From Alloscardovia venturai (GTDB taxonomy: Bacteria > Actinomycetota > Actinomycetes > Actinomycetales > Bifidobacteriaceae), in contig NZ_JBHTHQ010000013.1 of assembly GCF_042676605.1 (NCBI RefSeq), forward strand, positions 59,350-123,349: a stretch of 64,000 nt of DNA, written 5' to 3'. A program made the translations under genes and the position numbers. Below, piece by piece: positions 17,816-26,467 of the stretch. The notes beneath the pieces are model-generated. The model did not search any database, was not told the origin of the DNA, and saw nothing but the letters and a program-made list of their open reading frames with translations. Positions within the stretch are counted from its first letter, which is position 1, and the number at the start of each line of letters is the position of its first letter.

Positions 17816-17896
17816 GGTTTCGATCTGCAAAAAATACCGGCGAGTATGCGCGATTTCTCACGACACTCCGTCAATTTTTTGCAGGTTGCTACATAC
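17816..17896. repeat. Inside-out pair of repeat half-sites (81 bp)
   Basis: A reverse half-site GTTTCGATCTGCAAAAAAT (from 17817) comes first and a forward half-site ATTTTTTGCAGGTTGCTACA (from 17874) second. The A/T-rich ends therefore face inward, the opposite of the standard units. The second half ends about 15 bp before the GH3 ribosome site. Confidence 0.65.
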
Positions 17897-17921
17897 TACG
17901 TAAAAGTGAATGGAGAATTCA

Positions 17922-20189
17922 ATGACGAATGCGGCGAATGATGTGAACACGATAAGTGTGAAAGATTTGACTCTCGAAGAGAAGGCTTCCCTCACGTCTG
18001 GTGGGGATGCTTGGCACTTCCAAAAGATTGACCGTCTTGGTGTGCCAGGTTATATGCTTACCGATGGTCCTCATGGTTTGCGCAAGGAAAATTCTGAAAC
18101 CGCAGCGCTCGATATGGCAAACACCGTTCCGGCGACGTGCTTCCCGCCAGCGGCAGGTATGTCGAGTACATGGAACCCAGACTTGGTGCGCGAAGTCGGC
18201 AAGGCGATGGGTGAGGAGTGTGTGCAGGAGAAGGTCGCTGTCATCCTTGGACCGGGCGTCAACATTAAACGAAATCCTCTTGGTGGTCGTTCCTTTGAAT
18301 ATTGGTCAGAGGACCCGTACCTTGCGGGGCATGAAGCAGTAGGCATTGTTGAAGGAGTGCAGTCTCAAGGTGTGGGCACCTCTCTCAAGCATTTTGCGGC
18401 AAACAATCAAGAGACGGATCGTCTGCGTATCAATGCGCGCATAACTGAACGTACCCTGCGTGAAATTTATCTTCCGGCTTTCGAACACATCGTGAAAACC
18501 GCGCAACCGTGGACCGTTATGTGCGCATATAACCGCCTTAACGGTGTTTTTGGTTCAGAAAATCGTTGGCTCTTGACAGATGTGTTGCGCAACGAGTGGG
18601 GATTTAAGGGAATTGTGATGAGCGATTGGGGAGCAGTGCATGATCGTGCGGCTGCCCTCAACGCGGGGCTGAACCTCGAGATGCCCCCGAGCTATACAGA
18701 TGATGAGGTTGTTATAGCTGTAAAGAACGGTGCAATTTCTGAAGAGCAAATTGACATGATGGCTCAGGGAATGCTTGAACTTACAGCGAAGGCTGAAGAG
18801 GCAATGAGTAGGGAAGGCTTTGTCTTTGATGTGGATGAGCATCATCGCGTAGCACGTCGCGCTGCTCAGGAATCTATAGTTTTGCTTAAAAATGAGGATA
18901 AACTCCTGCCGTTCGCGCCGAATGCTCACGTAGCGGTCATTGGCGAATTTGCTCGCACACCGCGCTATCAGGGAGGCGGCTCGTCGCATATTAATCCGAC
19001 GAAGATGACAACCATCCTAGACGAGTTGGATGAGCGAGGCTCACACTATACTTTTGCTCCTGGATTTACTCTAGATAATTCGCTACAAGATGCAGCTCTG
19101 ACACAAGAAGCGCTAGAAGCAGCGAAGAGCGCTGATGTAGTTCTCTTCTGCATGGGGCTTCCAGAGGCTGAGGAGTCTGAAGGCTTTGATCGTACGCATC
19201 TTGATATGCCAGCGAAGCAGCTTGAGTTATTGTCTTACGTGGCAAAGGTCAACTCCAATGTAGCGGTGGCTCTTTCCAATGGTTCTGCAGTTCAAATGAA
19301 TCCGTGGCAAGATGATGCCAAAGCAGTTCTTGAAACGTGGCTGCTGGGGCAAGCGGGCGGCAGCGCCGTTGTTGATGTCGTGTTTGGCGATGCAAATCCT
19401 TCCGGCAAACTTGCGCAATCGTTCCCGCTCGACATCAAGGATGACCCGTCTATGGTCAACTGGCCAGGTGGCGAGCAGACGGTAGACTATGGTGAGGGTG
19501 TCTTTGTGGGGTATCGGTACTATGACACCTTTGACGTAGATGTGGCGTATCCATTTGGATTCGGCTTGAGCTATTCAACATTTGATATTTTGGACGTGAA
19601 AGTAGAGGCGACGTCAGATACTACCGCTCTCGTTCATGCGATGGTTAAGAATACTTCCAGTGTTGACGGTGCACAGGTTGTGCAGGTGTATGTTAACCCT
19701 GCAGATACCACTCCTGTTCAGAGACCTGTCCACGAGCTTAAAGGTTTCAAGAAGGTATTCCTTAAAGCTGGTGAGTTGGCTGAGGTGGAGATTGGGCTTG
19801 ACTCTCGTGCATTCGCTTATTGGTCAGAAAAATCCAACAATTGGCGAGTAGTTAAGGGTACATATGGAGTAGAGGTAGCAACATCGTCGCGCGACATTGT
19901 TTCACGTGAAACCATTGCCCTTGAAGGTGATCATTACTACGCGCCGCTCAATGAATGGTCAAACTACGGCGAATTTAAAGCAGATCTGTTTGGGGCAAAA
20001 GCTGTGGAACATATGATTGAACTTGGCAGGGCGGGGGAGCTTCCTGCGATTCCTGAGGATAATTTAGGCGTGCAGATGTTCCTTGAATCTATGCCAGTCA
20101 ATTCTATGGCAGTTCTCTTTGGCAAGGATGGTAAGAAACTTACGCAATTCCTGCTGGAGGATTATGCGGCTGAGCGTGCGAATGGGTAA
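17922..20189 (+). CDS. GH3 beta-glucosidase-family enzyme
   Basis: Glycoside hydrolase family 3, 755 residues, no signal peptide. The domains are an N-terminal TIM barrel, an alpha/beta sandwich and a C-terminal fibronectin-III-like domain (about 590-690), with a further 60-residue tail. Asp235 in MSDWGAVHD is the catalytic nucleophile; ESEGFDR in the second domain supplies the likely acid/base Glu. GGAGA at 17912-17916 selects ATG 17922 over the ATG at 17910. It ends the importer-hydrolase locus and probably releases terminal beta-linked glucose or galactose. Confidence 0.9.
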   Translation: MTNAANDVNTISVKDLTLEEKASLTSGGDAWHFQKIDRLGVPGYMLTDGPHGLRKENSETAALDMANTVPATCFPPAAGMSSTWNPDLVREVGKAMGEECVQEKVAVILGPGVNIKRNPLGGRSFEYWSEDPYLAGHEAVGIVEGVQSQGVGTSLKHFAANNQETDRLRINARITERTLREIYLPAFEHIVKTAQPWTVMCAYNRLNGVFGSENRWLLTDVLRNEWGFKGIVMSDWGAVHDRAAALNAGLNLEMPPSYTDDEVVIAVKNGAISEEQIDMMAQGMLELTAKAEEAMSREGFVFDVDEHHRVARRAAQESIVLLKNEDKLLPFAPNAHVAVIGEFARTPRYQGGGSSHINPTKMTTILDELDERGSHYTFAPGFTLDNSLQDAALTQEALEAAKSADVVLFCMGLPEAEESEGFDRTHLDMPAKQLELLSYVAKVNSNVAVALSNGSAVQMNPWQDDAKAVLETWLLGQAGGSAVVDVVFGDANPSGKLAQSFPLDIKDDPSMVNWPGGEQTVDYGEGVFVGYRYYDTFDVDVAYPFGFGLSYSTFDILDVKVEATSDTTALVHAMVKNTSSVDGAQVVQVYVNPADTTPVQRPVHELKGFKKVFLKAGELAEVEIGLDSRAFAYWSEKSNNWRVVKGTYGVEVATSSRDIVSRETIALEGDHYYAPLNEWSNYGEFKADLFGAKAVEHMIELGRAGELPAIPEDNLGVQMFLESMPVNSMAVLFGKDGKKLTQFLLEDYAAERANG

Positions 20190-20230
20190 TATTTCTTAGC
20201 TAACATAAACAAGCGTATATCAAAATGAGA

Positions 20231-20269
20231 TGAGAGGACTTAATTCCGTTCGATAGGAGAGTCCTCTCA
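20231..20269. terminator. Hairpin between convergent GH3 and AlbA_2 genes
   Basis: TGAGAGGACT at 20231-20240 pairs with AGTCCTCTCA at 20260-20269. It lies between convergent genes and abuts the 10-bp tandem array. There is no T-tract, so termination is likely but not canonical. Confidence 0.5.
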
Positions 20270-20270
20270 C

Positions 20271-20346
20271 TCGTTAATACTCGTTAATACTCGTTAATAC
20301 TCGTTAATACTCGTTAATACTCGTTAATACTCGTTAATACTCGTTA
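20271..20346. repeat. 10-bp tandem repeat TCGTTAATAC, seven perfect copies
   Basis: Seven exact copies run from 20271 to 20340, followed by a partial eighth (TCGTTA). On the minus strand the unit GTATTAACGA supplies the last codons and the TAA stop of the gene at 20324. Since 10 is not a multiple of 3, gain or loss of units would rotate the frame, but every frame meets a stop within about 30 bp. Confidence 0.97.
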
Positions 20347-21763
20347 GTGAGTAGTATTGTTGCGGATCTTTACTATTATGCCCGTGCCACGAAAGAACGT
20401 TCTTTTGCGCTAAACTCTTGAGCTTTTTTCGAGCTGTAGTAGGTGTTACGGAAATTGCTGTTGCAAAAGTTTTAACTGTAACCTTTCCTTCCGTATATGC
20501 GAGATTTACTGCGATTTTCTCGTCTGCTGTCAAGTCGTTAAAATTCTGCGTGCCAATCTTATCCTCGATGGTATCTTGTGTTCTTAGAGCGCGAGAGGTA
20601 ATACTATTTTTGAGCGTCAGGAGTACGGCAGAATGATTTGGCTCGCTATACTCTGGGTCATGTAAAAATACTTTTTGCATTTCCGTATAGATGCGTCCAA
20701 CCCCTTCGTTGAGTTCACGTGCCCAGCCAAATTCTACGAGAGTTCGTGCGATACGTGGATTGCGCGCATAACGAGTACTGCGCATATTTTCGAGTGTTAC
20801 ATTATTTGGTAACGCACCGGGGCTAAAAATATCAAGATGATCGTTGAACATGGATATACGTATGTAATCTCCCGCGAACGAGTAATCTCTATGAATTACA
20901 GCATTGACGAGTCCCTCAAACCAAGCAAATTCTGGGTATTCAGGAATTATTTCAAAAACTCCATCATCGGAAAGATATTGAAATTCGCGCAGCATACTCG
21001 AGATGAGGACGGACGCTTGCTGAATAATGCGTGGAATAGGTAAATCGTATGGCTGATCTTTGACGAGATTAAAATCGCGTCCGGCTTCCATCTGGTTTCC
21101 CTCAAAGCGAAGAACTCGCACTCGCGCTTGAGGAAGAAACTTTGTGGGGTTTTGAGAAAAGAGGAGCACGCCTGCATTGGTTAGTTGCCCATCGCGCATA
21201 AGCGAGCGGCTCGTTAGTAATTTCTCGTCACTTACTGAAGTGTGAAGCCTGTCTTTATACTCGGCTAATAGGGTAGTATCAATATCATTGATTGATGAAC
21301 CCCATGCAATTTCGTCCTCGAATGCACGTTGATTCTTTTCATATTCCAGATGAGTAATTTGCTCGTGTGATAGTTCGCGACTTGTATCTGCGATGCGTAA
21401 ATAGACTTTAGCGTCTGCTTTGCTACGAATAACTGCGTGAGTGGATACTTCAATGTGAAGTACAATAATGAATTCGCTATCATTTACTCGTACTCGTTCA
21501 CTTTTTACAGTTGGCGTTGGAGTACAGCCAACTATATGTGCATTTTCAATTAGATTAGCCTCTTTCTCGGAGTCAGAAGTAAAACCGCGTACCGCTCCAT
21601 CGTCTTCAATCCCAATGACAAGAATTCCACCAGATGCGTTAGCAAATGCAATAACATGTCTCACGACGTCCTTTGGCTTAATTCGACAACTTTTACGGTC
21701 AAAATACTGACCTTCAAGTCGATGCGCGTAATCTTCGAGAGGAGTGCCATTATGCGTAATCAT
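20324..21763 (-). CDS. Schlafen/AlbA_2-domain ATP-binding regulator-like protein
   Basis: Protein of 479 residues with an N-terminal AlbA_2 (Schlafen AAA_4) domain, seen as FDRKSCRIKPKDVVRHVIAF then ASGGILVIGIEDDG, a middle HATPase_c_4-type region (INAVIHRDYS-like: VNAVIHRDYSFAGDYIRIS) and a C-terminal winged-helix region. Such proteins are usually called putative transcriptional regulators or ATP-dependent helicases; some sit in defence loci. The exact role is unknown. No ribosome site precedes the ATG; TAAAAT lies 7 nt before it, which fits a leaderless transcript. The C-terminus is encoded by the 10-bp tandem repeat, so it is probably variable between strains. Confidence 0.82.
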   Translation of the reverse strand: MITHNGTPLEDYAHRLEGQYFDRKSCRIKPKDVVRHVIAFANASGGILVIGIEDDGAVRGFTSDSEKEANLIENAHIVGCTPTPTVKSERVRVNDSEFIIVLHIEVSTHAVIRSKADAKVYLRIADTSRELSHEQITHLEYEKNQRAFEDEIAWGSSINDIDTTLLAEYKDRLHTSVSDEKLLTSRSLMRDGQLTNAGVLLFSQNPTKFLPQARVRVLRFEGNQMEAGRDFNLVKDQPYDLPIPRIIQQASVLISSMLREFQYLSDDGVFEIIPEYPEFAWFEGLVNAVIHRDYSFAGDYIRISMFNDHLDIFSPGALPNNVTLENMRSTRYARNPRIARTLVEFGWARELNEGVGRIYTEMQKVFLHDPEYSEPNHSAVLLTLKNSITSRALRTQDTIEDKIGTQNFNDLTADEKIAVNLAYTEGKVTVKTFATAISVTPTTARKKLKSLAQKNVLSWHGHNSKDPQQYYSLTSINEY

Positions 21764-21882
21764 GAAACTAATTTTAATAGTGAACCGGTAGAATAAGGAA
21801 AGTTAGATTTTCGAAGTAGACTTAAGAAACCTAATGAGGTATGCGTGAATTGCTGCTAATTCTTAAATACGGAGCGTGATTT

Positions 21883-23337
21883 ATGTCGACAGATGAGCCA
21901 CTAGATAAGGTATCAAGCGAACTGCCAGATAAGCATGCTAACGAGCTCAAACGCCACATGTCATCGCGCCACCTGACCATGATTTCCCTCGGCGGTGTCA
22001 TCGGTACGGGACTGTTCGTGAGCTCGGGAGAGACGATTCATGCTGCGGGACCGCTTGGCGCGATTATCGCGTATGCGGCGGGTTCGTTACTCGTGTATTG
22101 TGTCATGCTGTGTTTAGGAGAGCTTTCTGTGACGATGCCGTACGCAGGAAGTTTTCACTTGTATGCCAAACGATTTATTGGTCCTGGAACGGCTTTTACT
22201 GTAGCTATCTTGTACTGGCTCAACTGGGCTGTCGCACTCGCTTCGGAGTTTACTGCTGCGGGGATGCTTATGAAGTATTGGTTTCCCGCTTCTCCCGCAT
22301 GGGTGTGGTCGACAGTATTTATAGTGGCAGTGCTTGTACTAAATCTGTTGTCGGTGCGCATGTATGGCGAAGCTGAATTTTGGTTTTCAAGCGTTAAAGT
22401 GGCGGCGATTGCAGCTTTTATCCTCATCGGAGCAGCTGCAATAGTGGGAATTGCGCCATTAAATGGTACGCATACTGCTCCGTGGTTTTCAAATTTCTTC
22501 TCTGATGGATGGTTTCCTACGGGAATTTTGCCTATTTTCTCTACACTATTGACAGTCATCTTTGCATTTTCTGGTACAGAAGTTGTCGGGGTAGCAGCTG
22601 GGGAAACAAAAGATCCTCACATCGCCATTCCGAAAGCAGTGCACACGACCGTCTTTCGTCTCGTCATATTCTTTATCGGCTCTATTGGAGTGATGGCAGC
22701 ACTTATCCCGTGGCATAGGTCTGGCGTTACGACATCACCATTTGTCATGGTCTTTCAGTCTATCGGCATTCCCTATGCTGCTGACATCATGAATTTTGTG
22801 GTTCTCACAGCGGTACTTTCTGCAGCAAATTCCGGACTGTACGTTTGCGCGCGCATGGTGTGGTCTCTTGCAAAAGAGGATATGATTTCTTCACGTCTAG
22901 CGCATACGAATAAGTACGGGGTCCCTGTCGCGGCTGTACTCGTGTCGATGGCAGGAAGTCTCTTGACTTTGCTAACTTCTGTGTACGCAGCAGACACAGT
23001 GTACTTGGCGCTAGTTGCAGTTTCGGGGTTGTCGACTCTCGTTGTGTGGGTCATCATCGTTATATGTCAGATTTTGTTCCGTAAAGAGCTTAAATGTGAG
23101 AACAAAAGCGTCGCTGAGCTACCGTATAGAGTGCCAGGATATCCCCTTATTCCTATTCTTGCGCTTATTTTGAGCGCTTTTGCTCTTGTTCTTATCCTCT
23201 TTGACAAGTCGCAGCGTATGACTGTACTCGCTATGGTTCCTTTTGTCCTTCTATGCTATGCGTGGTATTACGTACGCGCTCGAGTGAAGAAGGGTGCGCG
23301 TAGAATCGCAAATGAAGAAGATAAGAGTAAGAGATAG
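21883..23337 (+). CDS. APC-superfamily amino acid permease (AAT type)
   Basis: Amino acid permease, 484 residues and about 12 helices, opening with LGGVIGTGLFVSSGETI, the substrate-binding stretch. It is a paralogue of the permease at 8704 but lacks the long disordered tail. GGAGCG precedes ATG 21883. It is divergent from the AlbA_2 gene across 119 bp and convergent with the acyltransferase at 23384. A basic C-terminus ends the protein. Substrate unknown. Confidence 0.9.
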   Translation: MSTDEPLDKVSSELPDKHANELKRHMSSRHLTMISLGGVIGTGLFVSSGETIHAAGPLGAIIAYAAGSLLVYCVMLCLGELSVTMPYAGSFHLYAKRFIGPGTAFTVAILYWLNWAVALASEFTAAGMLMKYWFPASPAWVWSTVFIVAVLVLNLLSVRMYGEAEFWFSSVKVAAIAAFILIGAAAIVGIAPLNGTHTAPWFSNFFSDGWFPTGILPIFSTLLTVIFAFSGTEVVGVAAGETKDPHIAIPKAVHTTVFRLVIFFIGSIGVMAALIPWHRSGVTTSPFVMVFQSIGIPYAADIMNFVVLTAVLSAANSGLYVCARMVWSLAKEDMISSRLAHTNKYGVPVAAVLVSMAGSLLTLLTSVYAADTVYLALVAVSGLSTLVVWVIIVICQILFRKELKCENKSVAELPYRVPGYPLIPILALILSAFALVLILFDKSQRMTVLAMVPFVLLCYAWYYVRARVKKGARRIANEEDKSKR

Positions 23338-23383
23338 GAAATAGCTCTTAGCGTTTGAACCGTCGCAGAAGATACAGAGAAAG

Positions 23384-24577
23384 CTAGAGAGTAAACATCT
23401 TCCTCACGTATGGAATCTTCTTTGCAAGCTCCGACACGGCTGCTGTAAGTACTACAACTGCGAGGACGAGGAGAAGATTAAATAGCACAGAGAGCCACGT
23501 AGGTAGCGATGGTTCAAGCAGCAAAAACCCATGCGCTTGTAGGTTATGAATCGCTAGTAAGAAGAAGACATGGAGCATGTAAATTCCAAAGGTGTTCTTG
23601 CCGATGAACTCTGAAAAAACCGCGAGCCACCGTGGTATTTTCCCCGAGAAGCACAAGAGAAACAGAATGATAGAACCCATAAAAGATGGTAATAGCCGGT
23701 AACCGTCGTCTGCAAATAGACGAGTAGGGTCCCATTGCCGCTCGCTAAGGAGTATGAGCGACACAATCGCATGCATCACGATGAAAGATAAAAGAAGAAA
23801 TACTGGAGAATGAGCAAAGCGAGAGAAGAAACGCTGTGATTGTGAGTGAGTTGGCAATGTATGGATGTCGTCAGGATTGTTAGCAGGGGAATTATGAGCA
23901 ACAACATTCTTGCCAAGTAGTCCGCCAAGAAGGAAGTATAGTACAGCATTGCCACGCTGTCCCCATACGTTAAGTTCCTCTATCGAATTGAACAAACTCG
24001 CAAAATTGCGTCCAAAGAAGTGGTCTACAATGTGGAGGATGTTTTGAATAGATGGTAGAAGAATACTAAAAACTGCAAGAACTCCCATCATTGTATAAAG
24101 ATATCTTTTGTCCTTCTGGTCAAAAATAAGCTTTACCCACGGGTATATCAGATAGATACCGATTAGGGCATTAATAAACCAGAAGTAGCCTGTTGGAAGA
24201 CTATCGATATTTCCCATGAGAAGATAATAGACTACTTCATGTGCATTGAGATGTGGCGAGCTGAGAAGAAAATAGGGGATAAAGGAGAAGCACCGCCATA
24301 AAAATACAATGCCGATAAGCATGCCAGTCCGCTTAAAGTGCTTGCTGAAGCTAAAGGTCCGTGGTAGTAGAAGAGCCCCGTTGACCATAAAGAATACTGG
24401 ACAGCAATACACTGCCAGGCTAGAAATAGTGGAAGAGAAGAACGTATTAGGGAACGCGCTTGTGTAGTAAGTAAGGTGGATGAGAACTACCAAAAACATG
24501 GAAATAGCTTTTGCAGCATCGTATCCTACAATTCGCTTACGCGGAGTATGTGCTATGGTATCTGGGTTATGCACCAT
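23384..24577 (-). CDS. Acyltransferase family 3 membrane protein
   Basis: Integral membrane O-acyltransferase of family 3 (OafA/WecH-like), 397 residues with about ten helices. GYDAAKAISMFLVVLIHLTYY carries the conserved histidine of the first helix. AGGAGC precedes the start. These enzymes acetylate or otherwise acylate surface glycans. It lies before the tRNA-Ser and the glycan locus; a role in decorating that glycan is an inference. Confidence 0.88.
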   Translation of the reverse strand: MVHNPDTIAHTPRKRIVGYDAAKAISMFLVVLIHLTYYTSAFPNTFFSSTISSLAVYCCPVFFMVNGALLLPRTFSFSKHFKRTGMLIGIVFLWRCFSFIPYFLLSSPHLNAHEVVYYLLMGNIDSLPTGYFWFINALIGIYLIYPWVKLIFDQKDKRYLYTMMGVLAVFSILLPSIQNILHIVDHFFGRNFASLFNSIEELNVWGQRGNAVLYFLLGGLLGKNVVAHNSPANNPDDIHTLPTHSQSQRFFSRFAHSPVFLLLSFIVMHAIVSLILLSERQWDPTRLFADDGYRLLPSFMGSIILFLLCFSGKIPRWLAVFSEFIGKNTFGIYMLHVFFLLAIHNLQAHGFLLLEPSLPTWLSVLFNLLLVLAVVVLTAAVSELAKKIPYVRKMFTL

Positions 24578-24623
24578 TTGCTCCTAGTTCAGTTCGTGGT
24601 AGTAAGTGGGTCCATATAGTAAC

Positions 24624-24651
24624 AAAGGAGGTCTCTCGTGAGACCTCCTTT
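24624..24651. terminator. Strong hairpin after tRNA-Ser
   Basis: AAAGGAGGTCTC at 24624-24635 pairs with GAGACCTCCTTT at 24640-24651 around four bases. It lies 6 bp beyond the 3' end of the minus-strand tRNA. A short T-run follows in both directions. Confidence 0.8.
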
Positions 24652-24657
24652 TACGGG

Positions 24658-24742
24658 CGGAGAATACGAGATTCGAACTCGTGAGGGCGTGAACCCAACA
24701 CGCTTTCCAAGCGTGCGCCATAGACCACTAGGCGAATTCTCC
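24658..24742 (-). tRNA. tRNA-Ser (anticodon GGA)
   Basis: The 7-bp acceptor stem GGAGAAT/ATTCTCC, the anticodon loop TTGGAAA, a long variable arm and GTTCGAATC T-loop are all present, 85 nt. The CCA end is not encoded. The long variable arm and anticodon GGA identify serine. Confidence 0.95.
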
Positions 24743-24883
24743 ATTGATGTCTTAAGATTCCTAAAGTTCAGCGTCTAAAGACAACTTGGATATAGTAACA
24801 CAAAAGGCACGACCTTTTCAAGTCTTGCCTTTCCGTGTGTCACGCGTGCTCCATGTGTTAAGAACAGTTGAGAGCATATGTGG

Positions 24884-26308
24884 CTATTGCCACGTATCCG
24901 GTTCGATACCGTTGGAACCGATATATTCTCCATTGGGCACATAGGACGGTCTATTCGTATCTTCTAGATGCGCATCGCCAAAACATGCGGTATCACGTCC
25001 AAATGTCCAGTCACCTTCGACAGTCACGCTTGCAGCAGCAGCCAGTGATGGCACTCCGTAGGGGAAACGCTCATTGAAGTCATGAATGTTCTTGTAGTAG
25101 CGCTGGTCGAGGGAAATGTCAGGGAAGATATAGTTACCATCTTCCATTTCGAAGGAATCTGTCAGGTGGAAACGATCGGATCGCAGGATAAACAAATCCT
25201 CGGTTGTTTTCACCGGTAGGAAACGAGAGCGGGTAACTTCAATGCACTGTGCGCTGTCGAAAAGTCCGATAGCTGCTCCCATTGCCGTCTCAAGCTGAAC
25301 CACTCGCTGAGTAGATGAATCTGTAGGGTCTACGGTTTTATTATTGCGGATGACTGGCAGCGGAAGTATGCCGTTGTATTTCTTCATTACTTTCTTCAGA
25401 GCACTGATGCGTACCCAAATATTATTGGTATTGAAGTACGGGTGCACATGAACATCCATTGCAGCGGCCTTGTCGTCAGGATGTACCTGACTCATTTCAC
25501 GCAGTATGAGACGACCGGTGGCGTTGTCCACGACGAAATGTCCACCTTTACGGTCTGCTGGTGTTTTTCGAGATACCTCTACCATGAAGTCGGATCGGGA
25601 CTGTGCAAAATACCCTGCGATGATGCTCGACGGACGCGCCCCTAAATTATCGGAATTAGAAATGAAGAGATATTCAATTCCATGCTCTTGTAGAACATCT
25701 AAAATTCCCGACTCCCACAGCGTGGAGTATACGTCACCGTGCCCTGGAGGGCACCACTCCAAATCAGTATCCTTAGGGAAGGATACGGGCATGCCGTTAT
25801 GTCCGGTAATCTTAGGCTCGCGGTGCTGGATGATTTCCAAAGGAATATCATCTTGATGGAACTTACGATTATGACGTACCGCGCTTAAAGAGTCTTTCGA
25901 AGTGCGGAAAGAATTCATAAGAATCAATGGAAGCTGTACTTTATGCTGAGCGCGCATAGAGACGACCTGCCCCAAGATGATGTCGATGAAACGCATCTGG
26001 CGTGCCTTGTGTCGACGCACTGGAAGTAAAGACTTCGGTCCATCTAGCCCCATCGATGTACCAAGACCACCGTTAAGCTTTAAGATTGCGGTCTTTGCCA
26101 GTGCTGCACGTGCTGTACGAGTAGGCATTGTGTCATGGAAATCAGCGACGGAAACGATATCTGTCATAGGAGTGACGTCGGATTCATGTATCCAGCCCGT
26201 CTCATCTGCCTCCCATGCCTCATACATGCGCTGGAACTGAGCGACTGCTGTATCGCTCATCTGTGCATCGCGCATGCGGTTGATGCATGCTTCAAGACCG
26301 TTAGCCAT
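24884..26308 (-). CDS. UTP-glucose-1-phosphate uridylyltransferase, eukaryote type
   Basis: UDPGP-family pyrophosphorylase, 474 residues, which makes UDP-glucose from UTP and glucose 1-phosphate. LNGGLGTSMGLDGPKSL is the nucleotide-binding loop of the eukaryote-type family, which bifidobacteria use instead of GalU. Later motifs include SNSDNLGA and EMEDGNYIFP. GGAGG just upstream selects ATG 26308 over one at 26329. It sits beside the surface-glycan locus on the opposite strand and would supply its UDP-glucose and, through epimerase and Glf, UDP-galactofuranose. Bifidobacterial members also serve galactose and lacto-N-biose use. Confidence 0.93.
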   Translation of the reverse strand: MANGLEACINRMRDAQMSDTAVAQFQRMYEAWEADETGWIHESDVTPMTDIVSVADFHDTMPTRTARAALAKTAILKLNGGLGTSMGLDGPKSLLPVRRHKARQMRFIDIILGQVVSMRAQHKVQLPLILMNSFRTSKDSLSAVRHNRKFHQDDIPLEIIQHREPKITGHNGMPVSFPKDTDLEWCPPGHGDVYSTLWESGILDVLQEHGIEYLFISNSDNLGARPSSIIAGYFAQSRSDFMVEVSRKTPADRKGGHFVVDNATGRLILREMSQVHPDDKAAAMDVHVHPYFNTNNIWVRISALKKVMKKYNGILPLPVIRNNKTVDPTDSSTQRVVQLETAMGAAIGLFDSAQCIEVTRSRFLPVKTTEDLFILRSDRFHLTDSFEMEDGNYIFPDISLDQRYYKNIHDFNERFPYGVPSLAAAASVTVEGDWTFGRDTACFGDAHLEDTNRPSYVPNGEYIGSNGIEPDTWQ

Positions 26309-26467
26309 GAAAACCTCCGTAAAGTTCACATTCTTATGGTCAGTCTAGCGCATGTTATGCAAAGTAGCTGTGAATATACGTGAGATGATAGCGAGATGAT
26401 GTGTGCGTGAGCATGGTCATTGATAAACTTATGGCAACATTGCACGAGCAAGAAAGTTAGAGTTGAC

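Larger units (their letters stand above)
24578..24883. other. Intergenic region with tRNA-Ser
   Basis: This 306-bp gap holds the tRNA-Ser gene and its hairpin. Between the tRNA and the pyrophosphorylase stop (24743-24883) I see nothing beyond AT-rich sequence that could carry the tRNA promoter. Confidence 0.6.

Noticed and set aside
20271..20346. CRISPR array
   Set aside because: The 10-bp units are contiguous with no spacers and there are no cas genes; it is a simple tandem repeat.
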